A stretch of 59,931 bases of DNA from Negativibacillus sp. (GCA_020024325.1 JAHHTY010000002.1:1-59931), one strand, 5' to 3'; shown: positions 1-9,128, counted from the first letter of the stretch. Numbers and translations: made by a program. Notes: generated from the letters alone by a model not told the origin.

Positions 1-69
1 GCCTCAGCTCACTGACATTTTTTTATTGCTACAAAAAATCAGACTGGCTTCATGAGTTTTAAAAATATA

Positions 70-106
70 AAAAAACAGGCTCTCAAAATGAGAGCCTGTT
101 TTTTTA
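70..106. terminator. Bidirectional intrinsic terminator
   Basis: A 10-bp stem (AACAGGCTCT / AGAGCCTGTT) is flanked by an A-run on the left and seven T on the right, so it can stop transcription both ways. It closes ywlG from the right and an unseen gene to the left of the window. No gene is visible in bases 1-202. Confidence 0.85.
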
Positions 107-202
107 ACTGAATATTCAGCAAAAAGTAAGGTGAGGATTTGAGCTGCACTGCAGTGCCTAGCCTATCAAAACATCCTCCTATTTTTCTTTCCAAATCAGG
201 AT

Positions 203-757
203 TTAGTCCGGATAGACTGCCCTTGGACCGCCAATAAGTTTTGGACGGCTGCGTACAAAGGTGACGTGCGCTGCACCGATTTCCTTGATATCCAGTCGAA
301 CCGGAATCTGAACGTGCTTAATATGCTGTCCGATAAAGGTGTCGCCGATGTCCATGCCTGCCTTTGCGACAACGTGTTCAACCATAACAGGGTCTTGTGC
401 TTTATTATAAGCCGCTACCGAGCAAGCTCCTCCTGCATGAAGGGCAGGTTTTACCGTAACGATTTCAAATCCGTACTTTTCAGCTGCTTCTCGTTCAATC
501 ACCAAAGCTCGATTGATATGCTCGCATCCCTGAACTGCAAGGTAAATTCCCTTTTGCCGCAGAATTGGCAGCATTGTATCAATTACCGCTTCCCCCACCT
601 CTGCGCTGGAAGCTTTTCCGATGCGACCTCCGCAGATTTCACTGGAGCTGCACCCCAGCACAAACACATCTCCTGCTTTTAAATTCGCCTGTTCAAGCAG
701 GGCATCTGTTGCATGAGCTACCTGCTGTTTGATAAGCTGTAAATCCATTTCCATCAT
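203..757 (-). CDS. ywlG: UPF0340 / DUF436 family protein (YwlG-like)
   Basis: A protein of 184 residues matching the YwlG family (TIGR01440), which is conserved in Firmicutes and has no settled function. Family-like stretches are the early GCSSSEICGGRIG segment, the central VQGCEHINRALV and a HAGGACSVAAYNK segment near residue 115. I placed the start at the ATG at 757 because AAGGAG lies six bases upstream; a TTG two codons earlier would overlap that site. It follows serS on the same strand with a 51-base gap and is probably cotranscribed. The family assignment is firm; no biochemical role is inferred. Confidence 0.85.
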   Translation of the reverse strand: MMEMDLQLIKQQVAHATDALLEQANLKAGDVFVLGCSSSEICGGRIGKASSAEVGEAVIDTMLPILRQKGIYLAVQGCEHINRALVIEREAAEKYGFEIVTVKPALHAGGACSVAAYNKAQDPVMVEHVVAKAGMDIGDTFIGQHIKHVQIPVRLDIKEIGAAHVTFVRSRPKLIGGPRAVYPD

Positions 758-808
758 TTGCAACTCCTTTCGGAAAAAAGTGTTTTGTCTTTATAAAGTT
801 ATTATTTC

Positions 809-2095
809 CTATGGACGGATAACATCTTTTCCGCCCATGTACATTCTAAGAGCTTCCGGAACACGGACAGAACCGTCATCGTTAAGGTTATTTTCGAGGA
901 ATGCAATCAGCATACGAGGAGGTGCAACAACGGTGTTGTTCAAGGTGTGTGGCAGATAGTTTTGTTTTGTTTCTTTGTTGCGAACACGAATTCCCAGTCT
1001 GCGTGCCTGTGCATCGCCCAGGTTAGAACAGCTTCCTACCTCGAAGTATTTCTGCTGACGTGGGCTCCATGCTTCAACGTCGATGCTCTTTACCTTCAGG
1101 TCGGCAAGGTCGCCGGAACAGCATTCCAGTGTGCGAACGGGAATGTCCAAAGAGCGGAAGAAATCAACGGTGTTGGTGTAGAGTTTCTTAAACCAATCCA
1201 TGCTCTCTTCCGGTTTGCAAACAACAATCATTTCCTGTTTTTCAAACTGATGGATGCGGTAAACGCCTCTTTCCTCGATACCATGTGCTCCAACTTCTTT
1301 TCTAAAACATGGGGAATAGCTGGTCAGTGTCTGTGGCAGCTGGGACTCATCAAGGATTGTGTCGATGAATTTACCGATCATAGAATGTTCGCTGGTACCG
1401 ATCAGGTACAGGTCTTCACCCTCGATTTTATACATCATGTTTTCCATTTCGGAGAAGCTCATAACGCCGTCTACAACGCTGGAACGAATCATGAATGGTG
1501 GAATGTAATAGGTAAATCCTCTGTCAATCATGAAATCTCTTGCATAGGACAGGATTGCGGAATGAAGTCTTGCAATATCGCCGCACAGATAGTAGAATCC
1601 GTTACCGCTTGTTTTTCTTGCACTGTCAAGGTCAATTCCGTTCAAATGTTCCATGATGTCAACATGGTATGGAATCTCAAATGAAGGAACAACAGCATCA
1701 CCGAAACGCTCGATTTCTACGTTTTCGCTGTCGTCTTTACCAATCGGAACAGACTCGTCGATGATGTTTGGAATAACCATCATGCGTTTTTTGATTTCTT
1801 CGCTCAGCTTTTCTTCCTTAACCTCTAAATCAGCCAGTTCCTGTGCCATTGCGGTTACTTCTGATTTTACTTTCTCCGCTTCTTCCTTCTGACCTTTTGC
1901 CATCAAACCGCCAATCTGTTTAGAAAGGGTGTTTCTCTGTCCACGCAGATAGTCACCTCTGGATTTTGCATCACGAAATTGGGTGTCCAGCTCCAGCACT
2001 TCATCTACCAGAACCAATTTTTCGTCCTGAAATTTCTTTTTAATATTTTCTTTGACAAGGTCAGGATTTGCTCTGACCAACTTGATATCCAACAT
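809..2095 (-). CDS. serS: Seryl-tRNA synthetase
   Basis: A class II aminoacyl-tRNA synthetase of 428 residues that charges tRNA-Ser with serine in the cytoplasm. An N-terminal coiled-coil arm occupies about residues 25-110. Motif 2 is FRKEVGAHGIEERGVYRIHQF, and motif 3 is the C-terminal LNNTVVAPPRMLIAFLEN. The motif 3 region departs from the usual NGTALA-type sequence, so this may be one of the variant SerRS forms found in Clostridia and Archaea. The ATG at 2095 has a strong AAGGAGG upstream. A T-box leader precedes the gene, so expression should rise when uncharged tRNA-Ser accumulates. Confidence 0.95.
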   Translation of the reverse strand: MLDIKLVRANPDLVKENIKKKFQDEKLVLVDEVLELDTQFRDAKSRGDYLRGQRNTLSKQIGGLMAKGQKEEAEKVKSEVTAMAQELADLEVKEEKLSEEIKKRMMVIPNIIDESVPIGKDDSENVEIERFGDAVVPSFEIPYHVDIMEHLNGIDLDSARKTSGNGFYYLCGDIARLHSAILSYARDFMIDRGFTYYIPPFMIRSSVVDGVMSFSEMENMMYKIEGEDLYLIGTSEHSMIGKFIDTILDESQLPQTLTSYSPCFRKEVGAHGIEERGVYRIHQFEKQEMIVVCKPEESMDWFKKLYTNTVDFFRSLDIPVRTLECCSGDLADLKVKSIDVEAWSPRQQKYFEVGSCSNLGDAQARRLGIRVRNKETKQNYLPHTLNNTVVAPPRMLIAFLENNLNDDGSVRVPEALRMYMGGKDVIRP

Positions 2096-2142
2096 ACTGA
2101 TATCCTCCTTAAAAATCAAACAAGTATTGGGGGAAAAATAAA

Positions 2143-2394
2143 AAAACCTTCCGTCCACCTATGGGACGAAAGGTACTTTCCGTGTTGCCACCCAAATTGC
2201 AGGAAATATAAAAAGCCTTTTCCTGCCTCTTTATCGGTGCGTTACAGGGCACCACCCCTCGGCTCTTCACCGAACGCTCCGGAAGCGGAAATCATCGCCT
2301 TGTTTATCGGCTTGCACCCTCCGCCGACTCTCTTAAAAACAATGAGGCAATCATCTTTTCCATCACTGCGCTTTGTGATTATTTGGTTGTTTAC
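2143..2394 (-). promoter_or_regulatory. T-box leader (serine) upstream of serS
   Basis: On the minus strand the T-box core reads TGGGTGGCAACACG (2182-2195). It is followed directly by a terminator hairpin whose arms lie at 2146-2156 and 2164-2174 and which ends in a T-run. A long stem I region lies upstream between about 2200 and 2390. It includes a distal GGTGCAAGCC element and a candidate UCC serine specifier near 2287-2289. T-box RNAs bind uncharged tRNA and switch from terminator to antiterminator. The specifier assignment is tentative; the T-box call rests on the core, the terminator and the adjacent serS. Confidence 0.88.
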
Positions 2395-2400
2395 AAGGAT

Positions 2401-2429
2401 ATTATATACCCCTCATCCTTCTTTTGTAA
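2401..2429 (-). promoter_or_regulatory. serS promoter
   Basis: On the minus strand TTACAA is separated by 17 bases from TATAAT, a good sigma-A promoter. It places the transcript start just upstream of the T-box stem I. Confidence 0.65.
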
Positions 2430-2503
2430 AGTACCTTTTATAAGTTTCCCAACAAAATCAGCGAAAACACCTGTCCTCAAGTATTTTCGCTGATAAAACG
2501 TCA

Positions 2504-3538
2504 TTATTTTATAACAATTTCACTGTAACCCGTTTCACTTGCATCGCTCTTAATCCAACCGTTCTTTACTTCAAACACTGTTTTTTCGACTTCCTGCTCA
2601 TAGGTAAATCCGTTATCATCTTGAATACGAACCACAAAGGTAACAGTATCGCCATCCTGAAGGTTTTTAATTTCACCGCTCCAGGTGGTTTTGCCGCTTT
2701 CGCCGCCGTTCCATACTTTGTAAACCTCACCGGATTTTTCCTCTGTTTTCGGTTGAGCTTCTTCTTCCTCCTGCGTTTCACCTAATTTTTTGGTGAGAAT
2801 TTCATTTTGGTTCAGATAGATGCTCACTGTTCCGTCGGTCATCTTTGAAGCATCGCTTACGCCGCCTGCATCATAGCTTGTCAGCAAGTCAACCGAGGCA
2901 TATGCGTCATATTTGATAGATGATTTATCCGAAGAGATAACTTGGTACGAGTTAAAACCTGCGGACATCTGCGGATGCAGCAAGTTTAATCCCCATGCAG
3001 AATACTGATCCTCCAGCTTTTCCTGACGAACAACCTCGCCGTCCTGAACCTCTGCACTTAAAGAAATATAATCTACCAGCGGAATGGTAATTTCCGCTTC
3101 ATAAACACCGGATTCCACACGCTTTGCTTTTGATAGTTGCTCGGTAAAACCTTCGGTATCAAAAATCATATCATAGCCCTGTCCTTTTGCCGAGTATCCG
3201 CTGTATCGAACCCGAACCTGTGTCTGGTCATTATACTCTTTTGGCATGATGCGGATTTTGACCTTCATGGTGTGGTCCGCACTGTTGCACTCACCCCACT
3301 TTACCTCATAATCCGAAATGATGCTTGCTGTTTTCTGAGCACTTTGCGTGATGGTGCTGATAGCAGAATTCAGTGTGGAGTTGATGTCACTGTCAATACT
3401 GGTAACCGAGTGCTGAACCATATCTATATTGCTTTCCAAGCGTTTCATTCGTATTAAAGTTACTGCCGAAAATGCAGTGGATAAAACCGCCACTGCACAC
3501 AAAGCAGAGATGGCTGCTGTTTTCCAATGTTTTTTCAT
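2504..3538 (-). CDS. Membrane-anchored protein of unknown function
   Basis: A protein of 344 residues that I do not assign to a family. Residues 1-30 form an uncleaved signal-anchor (basic KKHWK, then a hydrophobic run). Residues 35-75 form a polar helical, possibly coiled-coil stretch. The remainder is beta-rich and extracellular in character. An acidic Glu-rich low-complexity linker (EEEEAQPKTEEK) lies near residue 260 and precedes a terminal Ig- or fibronectin-like segment. The ATG at 3538 follows a GGGAGGG sequence. The neighbours are not obviously linked in function. A surface or envelope-associated role is only an inference from topology. Confidence 0.7.
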   Translation of the reverse strand: MKKHWKTAAISALCAVAVLSTAFSAVTLIRMKRLESNIDMVQHSVTSIDSDINSTLNSAISTITQSAQKTASIISDYEVKWGECNSADHTMKVKIRIMPKEYNDQTQVRVRYSGYSAKGQGYDMIFDTEGFTEQLSKAKRVESGVYEAEITIPLVDYISLSAEVQDGEVVRQEKLEDQYSAWGLNLLHPQMSAGFNSYQVISSDKSSIKYDAYASVDLLTSYDAGGVSDASKMTDGTVSIYLNQNEILTKKLGETQEEEEAQPKTEEKSGEVYKVWNGGESGKTTWSGEIKNLQDGDTVTFVVRIQDDNGFTYEQEVEKTVFEVKNGWIKSDASETGYSEIVIK

Positions 3539-3729
3539 AAAGACCCTCCCGTATGTTTTATATCAGCTTTTCCTTTTCTTACAGCAAAGGGCAGCGTTTC
3601 TTGTTAACGGTTTGTTTTCTTACAGTATATCCGATTTTTCCCATGATTTCAAGGACGAGTTGCTTTCTATAAATTTCCATAGTATAATCGTTTTGTAAAC
3701 TTTCTAAATTCGTAAAAGGAGGACTGGCT

Positions 3730-4470
3730 GTGCCTGAAGCTCACTTTGATTTTATAAAATCCGGTTCTGCCAAACTGTTTTATCTTGACTATCCTTCTTA
3801 CAGTTCCGATGCCCCTGTTCTGATTCTTTTGCACGGCAACGGTGAAGACCACAGCTATTTTTCAAATCAGGTTGATGCGTTTTCCGCCCACTTTCGTCTG
3901 ATTCTTGTTGACACCCGAGGACACGGAAAATCCGAAAGCGGAAGTGAGAAGTTGGACTTCTCTGTCTTTGCACAAGACCTTTTGCGGCTGATGGATTATT
4001 TACAGATTCCAAAAGCTCACCTGCTTGGGTTTTCGGACGGAGGAAACACTGCTCTCACCTTTGCATTAGCCCATCCCGAACGGGTATCCTCGTTGATTTT
4101 AAACGGTGCCAACCTAAATCCGCACGGAGTAAAATTTTTCACCCAATTTCCTGTTGTTTTAGGATACTACTGCTGCCGCCTGTTTTGCCCGTTCTCAAAA
4201 CAAGCACAGCACAATGCCGATATTTTGGGGCTGATGGTGCATCATCCGCACATCTCCACCGATTCCCTCACCACTCTTACCATGCCCTGTATGGTCATCG
4301 TTGGGGAAGATGATATGATAAAAGATTCTCACAGCCGCCTGATTGCTTCCTCCCTTCCGAACGCAAAATTTGTCTGCATCCAAAACAGCAATCATTTTTG
4401 TGCCGCAAAATCTCCTAAAGAATTTAATCGGGAGGTTCTTGAGTTTTTAGCACCATTTTACTTAAAATAA
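3730..4470 (+). CDS. Alpha/beta hydrolase
   Basis: A hydrolase of 246 residues with the complete alpha/beta-fold catalytic set. The oxyanion-hole HGNG is at 35-38 and the nucleophile elbow GFSDGG has Ser102. The acid lies in GEDDM near residue 197, and the histidine is in NSNHF near the C-terminus. The start is a GTG at 3730 preceded by AAAGGAGG. Sequence alone does not tell an esterase from a C-C hydrolase or lipase. No signal peptide is seen, so it is probably cytoplasmic. It precedes the polysaccharide deacetylase gene on the same strand by 67 bases. Confidence 0.85.
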   Translation: MPEAHFDFIKSGSAKLFYLDYPSYSSDAPVLILLHGNGEDHSYFSNQVDAFSAHFRLILVDTRGHGKSESGSEKLDFSVFAQDLLRLMDYLQIPKAHLLGFSDGGNTALTFALAHPERVSSLILNGANLNPHGVKFFTQFPVVLGYYCCRLFCPFSKQAQHNADILGLMVHHPHISTDSLTTLTMPCMVIVGEDDMIKDSHSRLIASSLPNAKFVCIQNSNHFCAAKSPKEFNREVLEFLAPFYLK

Positions 4471-4537
4471 TATGCGCACCTCTTTTGCATGAACTTTAAG
4501 CAGATTTGCATAGACTTCATGCAAGGGAGGTTTTTTT

Positions 4538-5314
4538 ATGAAAATTATCGTTTTGCAGGCCAAAAAGGTTCTTTTTGTTTCTCTGACTGCCGCCTTGACT
4601 GCGGCACTTGCTGTTCTCGCTGTTCGCTCTCCAAAAATACAGGCGGTCTTTTCCTCCGATTCGGGGCGGTCTTTGCCAATCTATTCGGTGGAAACCAAAG
4701 AAAAAAAGGCATCTATTGGCATAAACTGTGCATGGGACGACAAGGACATTCCCGTTATTTTGGATACACTCAAAAAGCACAATGTTCGGGCAACTTTTTT
4801 TCTTTTAGGTCAGTGGGCTCAAAAATATCCGGAATCAGCTAAAGCCATTGCCCTTGCCGGGCACGAAATCGGCAGCCATTCATATTCCCATCGGGATATG
4901 GACAGTTTAAGTCAAAACGAAATGATAGAGGAAATCACCTCCTCCCAATCTGCCATAGAGCAGGTGTGTGGGAAAAAACCAATCCTTTTTCGTCCGCCTT
5001 CCGGCTCATATAACGACCTTGTGATAGAATCCATCCACTCCTGCGGCTGTATCCCCATTCAGTGGAATTTAGACACATTGGATTGGAAAGGCTTGAGTGC
5101 AGAAGAAATTACCCAGCGTGTTTCTTCACAGCTTTCCTGCGGTTCTATTTTGCTGATTCACTCGGGTGCCAAATATTCTGCACAGGCACTTGCCCAAATT
5201 CTTGACGATGCCGCTGCAAAGGGTTTCAGCTTTGTTCCGGTGGGCGAGCTGCTGCTGCCTAATTCAAACTTTGTTGACCACCAAGGTCGTCAGCTTGCCT
5301 CACAGTCGGATTGA
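4538..5314 (+). CDS. Polysaccharide deacetylase (NodB domain), membrane anchored
   Basis: A protein of 258 residues with an N-terminal hydrophobic segment (residues 9-30) and a NodB-type deacetylase domain (about 58-240). Carbohydrate esterase 4 enzymes remove acetyl groups from peptidoglycan or other N-acetylated polymers using a divalent metal. The metal-binding set is visible as Asp67-Asp68, His114 and His118 (HSYSH). RPPSGSYN and LIHSG provide the later catalytic motifs. The first motif is CAWDD rather than the usual TFDDG, as in sporulation-type (PdaB/YlxY-like) members. An extracytoplasmic wall-modifying role is inferred; the exact substrate is unknown. Confidence 0.88.
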   Translation: MKIIVLQAKKVLFVSLTAALTAALAVLAVRSPKIQAVFSSDSGRSLPIYSVETKEKKASIGINCAWDDKDIPVILDTLKKHNVRATFFLLGQWAQKYPESAKAIALAGHEIGSHSYSHRDMDSLSQNEMIEEITSSQSAIEQVCGKKPILFRPPSGSYNDLVIESIHSCGCIPIQWNLDTLDWKGLSAEEITQRVSSQLSCGSILLIHSGAKYSAQALAQILDDAAAKGFSFVPVGELLLPNSNFVDHQGRQLASQSD

Positions 5315-5564
5315 TTCAATACAAATAGTATAATGTGTATTTTCTAAACTTCACCCGAAGTGTGTGCGGCAATATATCTTGTTTTATCATCCATATTTTC
5401 CTATTGTTTTGGTAAAAAATCCAAGTTTTACATTTTTCATAATTTAAAAACAAACTATTTTGAGATTGTACATTCTTCATTCATCTTTCTGCGGTATCTT
5501 TAAAGAGCAGCATAATATACATAAAGTAATTTACCTGCCGAACGATTGAAAGGAGATTTTTCAA

Positions 5565-6008
5565 ATGAAAAATATTTTCGCATTTTTATTTGCAGGAATG
5601 ATGATGCTTGCTGTTGTCGGATGTTCTTCTGATGGAAAAGAGTATGAACCTTCTTCACCGACTTCCGATACCACCCAGAACAGTATCGAAGAGCCGAGGG
5701 AGGAAGTAAAACCGGATAAAGACTCTACCGATACCGAAAAAGAGCCGGAGCAGGAAAAACCTTCTGATATGCAGGTGCAAACCATTACCGGTAAAATTGT
5801 AGAATCTTCGACCGATAGCGTTACTATTGAAACCGAGTATGTATCCGCACTGAAATTTACAATCACGGAAGATACCGACCAAACCCATGTAAACGGATTA
5901 ACCGTTGGTGACCAGTTGGAAATCACCTATACCGGCACCATTGAAAACGATGATGCCTCGAATGCTGTTGTCGTTAAGCTTGTACAATCTCCACCAGCTG
6001 CCGAATAA
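5565..6008 (+). CDS. Small secreted lipoprotein, function unknown
   Basis: A protein of 147 residues with a lipoprotein signal peptide ending in the lipobox LAVVGC, lipidated at Cys20. An acidic, Pro/Glu/Asp/Ser-rich linker occupies about residues 22-68. The small C-terminal beta-rich domain (70-140) has a pattern like an OB-fold: TGKIVESSTDSVTIET, then VGDQLEITYTGTIE. AGGAG lies upstream of the ATG. The domain resembles small cation- or ligand-binding folds in clostridial lipoproteins, but I do not recognise a named family. The 250 bases upstream are AT-rich, with no clear element. Confidence 0.78.
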   Translation: MKNIFAFLFAGMMMLAVVGCSSDGKEYEPSSPTSDTTQNSIEEPREEVKPDKDSTDTEKEPEQEKPSDMQVQTITGKIVESSTDSVTIETEYVSALKFTITEDTDQTHVNGLTVGDQLEITYTGTIENDDASNAVVVKLVQSPPAAE

Positions 6009-6034
6009 TGCTTTTTTCATCACCCTAATAAACT

Positions 6035-6092
6035 ATACACAAAAAGGTATGGGCATCGGGAAAATTCCCGATGCCCATACCTTTTTGTGTAT
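6035..6092. terminator. Bidirectional terminator with a 28-bp perfect stem
   Basis: A perfect inverted repeat (left arm 6035-6062, right arm 6065-6092) contains a GC-rich core GGTATGGGCATCGGG whose outer flanks are A5/T5 runs. It therefore reads as a terminator on either strand. It lies between the lipoprotein gene and the next plus-strand gene. Confidence 0.8.
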
Positions 6093-6138
6093 AACCTCTT
6101 TTCTTCTGCCCATTCTTTTTTTAAAGGAGGCTGCCCCA

Positions 6139-7014
6139 ATGTACCGTTCTTTTCGTTTAAGAGCTTTTCTCACCTCATTCACCTCGGCGTTTCTCATCTT
6201 TCTTATTGTATGGATGGCTGCTTTGCTGATGATTCGTCCTGTTGCTCCCGCACCGTCCTCTACTGCACTTCAATCATCCTCGTCTGTTTATCTGCCCGAT
6301 TCTTCCGACTGCATGACCCTTCTTTTATGCGAGGATTCTCCTTCCCCCTCTGTCTATCTGCTGCTGCGTTTTCAGCCGGTTGTCGGCAATATCTTCATCT
6401 TTCCTTTTCCGCAAAAGCTGGTGCTCAGCTTAAATCAGGTTTCGGAGCCTGCCTCACAGATTTACCGTTCCTTTGGCATCAACGGCATCTGTCAGGCTCT
6501 TTCTCAAACCTATCCCATCAAGGTGGAGCATTATATAAAACTTTCAAAAGAAGCTCTTGTTCCATTGCTGGATGAGCTTGGCTCCACCAAAATTTTTTTA
6601 GAAAAAGATTTTCCAATGGATATTTACAACACTTCGGTGATTCTGAAAAAAGGGCTTCAGGTGTTGGACGGGGCAAAGATGATGCAATGGCTCTTAAAGG
6701 AAACCCCCTCGAACTTTTCGGAGCAGGGAAAATTTTTAAGCAAGGTTCTTGCAGACTGCATTAACCAGCATCTTTCTTTACTGGAAGAAAGCAACTCTCA
6801 GGAGCTTTTTTCGGCTGTTGTCAATTCCTGTCAAACAAATCTTACCTTTTCTGACTATGACGCCAGACGCAAAGCAGCAGATTTTCTCTCCCAAATTGCA
6901 AAAGATCCTGCACGTCCTCTCCTTCCCACATTTATTCAAAACGAAGATGCAACCCTCTCACTTTCTCCCGAATCTTTATCGGAATTTCAGTCTGCCTTTG
7001 CCGAAAATCAATAG
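6139..7014 (+). CDS. Divergent LytR-CpsA-Psr (LCP)-like membrane protein
   Basis: A protein of 291 residues with an N-terminal cytoplasmic tail and one membrane segment (about residues 8-32). The extracytoplasmic domain resembles the LCP fold. A stretch near 135-200 reads KVEHYIKLSKEALVPLLDELGS, then LKKGLQVLDGAKMMQWLL; this matches the family's DYYI..D....LID.LGGV and L..G...L.G..AL. LCP proteins attach teichoic acid or capsule to peptidoglycan. The arginine-rich pyrophosphate-binding signature (R..R near the end of the core) is not evident here, so catalysis is doubtful. The start at 6139 follows AAAGGAGG, and upstream frames overlap the terminator. Confidence 0.62.
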   Translation: MYRSFRLRAFLTSFTSAFLIFLIVWMAALLMIRPVAPAPSSTALQSSSSVYLPDSSDCMTLLLCEDSPSPSVYLLLRFQPVVGNIFIFPFPQKLVLSLNQVSEPASQIYRSFGINGICQALSQTYPIKVEHYIKLSKEALVPLLDELGSTKIFLEKDFPMDIYNTSVILKKGLQVLDGAKMMQWLLKETPSNFSEQGKFLSKVLADCINQHLSLLEESNSQELFSAVVNSCQTNLTFSDYDARRKAADFLSQIAKDPARPLLPTFIQNEDATLSLSPESLSEFQSAFAENQ

Positions 7015-7030
7015 GGTTTATTTTGCTCTC

Positions 7031-7058
7031 TTGACAACTTTTTAAAATGGATTATCAT
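7031..7058 (+). promoter_or_regulatory. Promoter of the flavin reductase-like gene
   Basis: TTGACA, a 16-base spacer and TATCAT lie 45 bases upstream of the ATG at 7103, between two same-strand genes. Confidence 0.6.
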
Positions 7059-7102
7059 AAATTTATTGAGATTGTATCCAATAAATTAAGGGAGGAAATT
7101 TT

Positions 7103-7618
7103 ATGTCTTTTCACCAAATATCTGCTGACCAATTTCAAAACAGTGTTTTTCAAACCATCGGCAAAGAGTGGATGCTGATCAGTGCCGAGCAAGAGATTGA
7201 CGGAAAAATGGTTGCGAATACCATGACCGCCAGCTGGGGAGGTTTAGGGTATCTTTGGAACAAAAACGTTGCCTTTGCCTTTATTCGTCCACAGCGTTAC
7301 ACCAAAGAATTTGTAGACAACAGCGAGTATTTTTCTTTGTGCTTTTTCGGAGGTGAAAAAAAAGAGGAACTGAGCTACCTTGGCAAGGTATCGGGACGGG
7401 ATGAAGATAAAATCGGGAAATCAAAACTTACCTTAACCCATCTTGAAGATGTACCTTGCTTTGAGGAAGCAACTGCGGTTTTGGTTTGCCGCAAGCTGTA
7501 TGTTCAGACCATGCGTGAGGATTGTTTTATCGATACTTCAATTATCAATGCTTCCTACTCTGAAAAGGATTTCCATGATGTTTACATTGGCGAAGTGGAA
7601 AAAATCTTTGTAAAATAA
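7103..7618 (+). CDS. Flavin reductase family protein (FMN-binding split barrel)
   Basis: A protein of 171 residues of the flavin reductase-like family. These enzymes bind FMN in a split barrel and transfer electrons from NAD(P)H. The family-like region is NTMTASWGGLGYLWNKNVAFAF, then RPQRYTKEFV and SLCFF. A GKVSGRDEDKI segment follows, typical of the clostridial subgroup. It is cytoplasmic, with no signal sequence. It has its own promoter (7031-7058) and a downstream terminator, so it is monocistronic. The natural substrate cannot be read from the sequence. Confidence 0.85.
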   Translation: MSFHQISADQFQNSVFQTIGKEWMLISAEQEIDGKMVANTMTASWGGLGYLWNKNVAFAFIRPQRYTKEFVDNSEYFSLCFFGGEKKEELSYLGKVSGRDEDKIGKSKLTLTHLEDVPCFEEATAVLVCRKLYVQTMREDCFIDTSIINASYSEKDFHDVYIGEVEKIFVK

Positions 7619-7635
7619 ATTTTGTATAAACAAAA

Positions 7636-7680
7636 CGGAGCTTGCCGCCTGTATCTTACAGCCTGCAAGCTCCGCTTTTA
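7636..7680. terminator. Bidirectional terminator between convergent genes
   Basis: The arms CGGAGCTTG (7636-7644) and CAAGCTCCG (7666-7674) are followed by CTTTTATTTT. It separates the flavin reductase gene from aroK, which converge here. Confidence 0.8.
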
Positions 7681-7694
7681 TTTTCCTCGTTTTT

Positions 7695-8222
7695 TTACAG
7701 CACCGGAATCTCCCGAAGAATCTGCTCCACAGTGGCGCTGACAATTCCCTCATTTAAAATAACAACATCCGCCACACGGCGATATTGTAACTGACGCTTT
7801 ATAAAAATTTCTTCCAGCTGCTCTTTGGTGTTGTTCTTCACCAAAGGTCGGTCGCTGTTTTTAATTCTTTGATAGCAGGTTTCAAATGAGCAGTCCAGCA
7901 AAACAATCGCTTCAAATCCATTTGCACTTTCCCGAAGCGCCTGCACTGTCTTTTCCTGTGTCAAAAATCCGCCTCCGGTAGAAATGACGGTATTTTTGCG
8001 TCTGCCAAGCTGGGAAGCAACCTCCATCTCCATACGTCGAAACTCCTGTTCACCAAAACGCTCGAAAATTTCGGGGATAGAAATCCCCTCCCTTTTTTCT
8101 ATCATAGTATCGGTATCCAAAAAATCCCACTTCAGGCGAAAGGACAAAGCTTGCCCTACACTGGTTTTTCCGCATCCCATAAACCCACACAGCAAGATGC
8201 TCTGTGCTGCTTTTTTTACCAT
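7695..8222 (-). CDS. aroK: Shikimate kinase
   Basis: A kinase of 175 residues that phosphorylates shikimate to shikimate 3-phosphate in the chorismate pathway. Walker A is GFMGCGKTS (residues 13-21). The shikimate-binding DTD appears near residue 36, followed by FRRMEMEV and the STGGG loop near 81. DRPLV and an RxxxY-type lid segment (KRQLQYRRVA) complete the family pattern. The start ATG at 8222 has AGAGGTG upstream. It lies 69 bases downstream of aroE on the same strand, so the two consecutive pathway steps are probably cotranscribed. Confidence 0.95.
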   Translation of the reverse strand: MVKKAAQSILLCGFMGCGKTSVGQALSFRLKWDFLDTDTMIEKREGISIPEIFERFGEQEFRRMEMEVASQLGRRKNTVISTGGGFLTQEKTVQALRESANGFEAIVLLDCSFETCYQRIKNSDRPLVKNNTKEQLEEIFIKRQLQYRRVADVVILNEGIVSATVEQILREIPVL

Positions 8223-8291
8223 TGCTGTTCACCTCTTTGATTACCGCTTTCCCATCATTCACCGTTACAGTAAGACTTATTGCAGTACATC

Positions 8292-9128
8292 TTACCCCGC
8301 AAAATTTTGTTCCAGTGTCCTCATCACACGGCTGACCTGTTCTTCCGAAAAAGAAACATCCATCCAGATTTCCTGCGCTGCTGCTGCCTGCCAACACAAC
8401 ATTCCCAGTCCACCGACCACCTTGCAGCCCATTTCTTCTGCCTTGTGCATCAGCATTGTTTTTTGAGGATTATAAATACAGTCAAACACCGCCTTTGTCT
8501 GCTTTAAAACCGGTGGGTCCACCGGCATCTCATCCGTGTGCGGGAACATTCCGCAAGGGGTTGCGTTAATCATCAAATCAAAAGGTCCGCTCAAGGCAGA
8601 AATCAACTGCACCTCGACCAAAGCATCGGAAAAAACCTCCAGAATGTGCTGCACAACCTGCTGTGCAGACTGCATTGCCTTTTCCCGCACTGCAAGCACC
8701 ACCTTACAGCCATGACGCACACATTCCGTTGCAAACATTCTGCCAACGCCTCCTGCACCCAGCACACAAACGCTGCCCGCAAGGGCTATGCCGTTTGCCT
8801 GCATACTTCTGACAAAACCAATGCAGTCGGTGTTATAGCCCTTCCACTTTCCGTCGGAACATCGTGCTGTCACATTGACAGACCGATGCAGTTTTGCACT
8901 GCTGTCCAGTTGGTCCATCGACTCCAACATCCGAATTTTATAAGGAATGGTAACATTAAAGCCATCAAGACAAAACATTTTTTTCTCAAGCTCTTCTTTG
9001 CTTGTCTGTGTTGGTATCGGGAATAACTGATAGTCAACTTCTTTCCCCAGTTCCTTTGCCAGCAGCCGATGCAGCTGCGGTGACAAGCTGTGTCCCAGCG
9101 GATAACCCAACAATCCAAAATATTTCAT
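8292..9128 (-). CDS. aroE: Shikimate dehydrogenase (NADP+)
   Basis: A protein of 278 residues that reduces 3-dehydroshikimate to shikimate. The substrate-binding GYPLGHSLSPQLH starts at residue 6. NVTIPYK carries the catalytic Lys, NTDCIGF lies near residue 100, the nucleotide-binding GAGGVGR near 130, and INATPCGM follows. The start ATG at 9128 has GGAG upstream; the longer upstream frame adds an unlikely extension. It forms an operon with aroK downstream and probably the small membrane protein gene upstream. Confidence 0.95.
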   Translation of the reverse strand: MKYFGLLGYPLGHSLSPQLHRLLAKELGKEVDYQLFPIPTQTSKEELEKKMFCLDGFNVTIPYKIRMLESMDQLDSSAKLHRSVNVTARCSDGKWKGYNTDCIGFVRSMQANGIALAGSVCVLGAGGVGRMFATECVRHGCKVVLAVREKAMQSAQQVVQHILEVFSDALVEVQLISALSGPFDLMINATPCGMFPHTDEMPVDPPVLKQTKAVFDCIYNPQKTMLMHKAEEMGCKVVGGLGMLCWQAAAAQEIWMDVSFSEEQVSRVMRTLEQNFAG

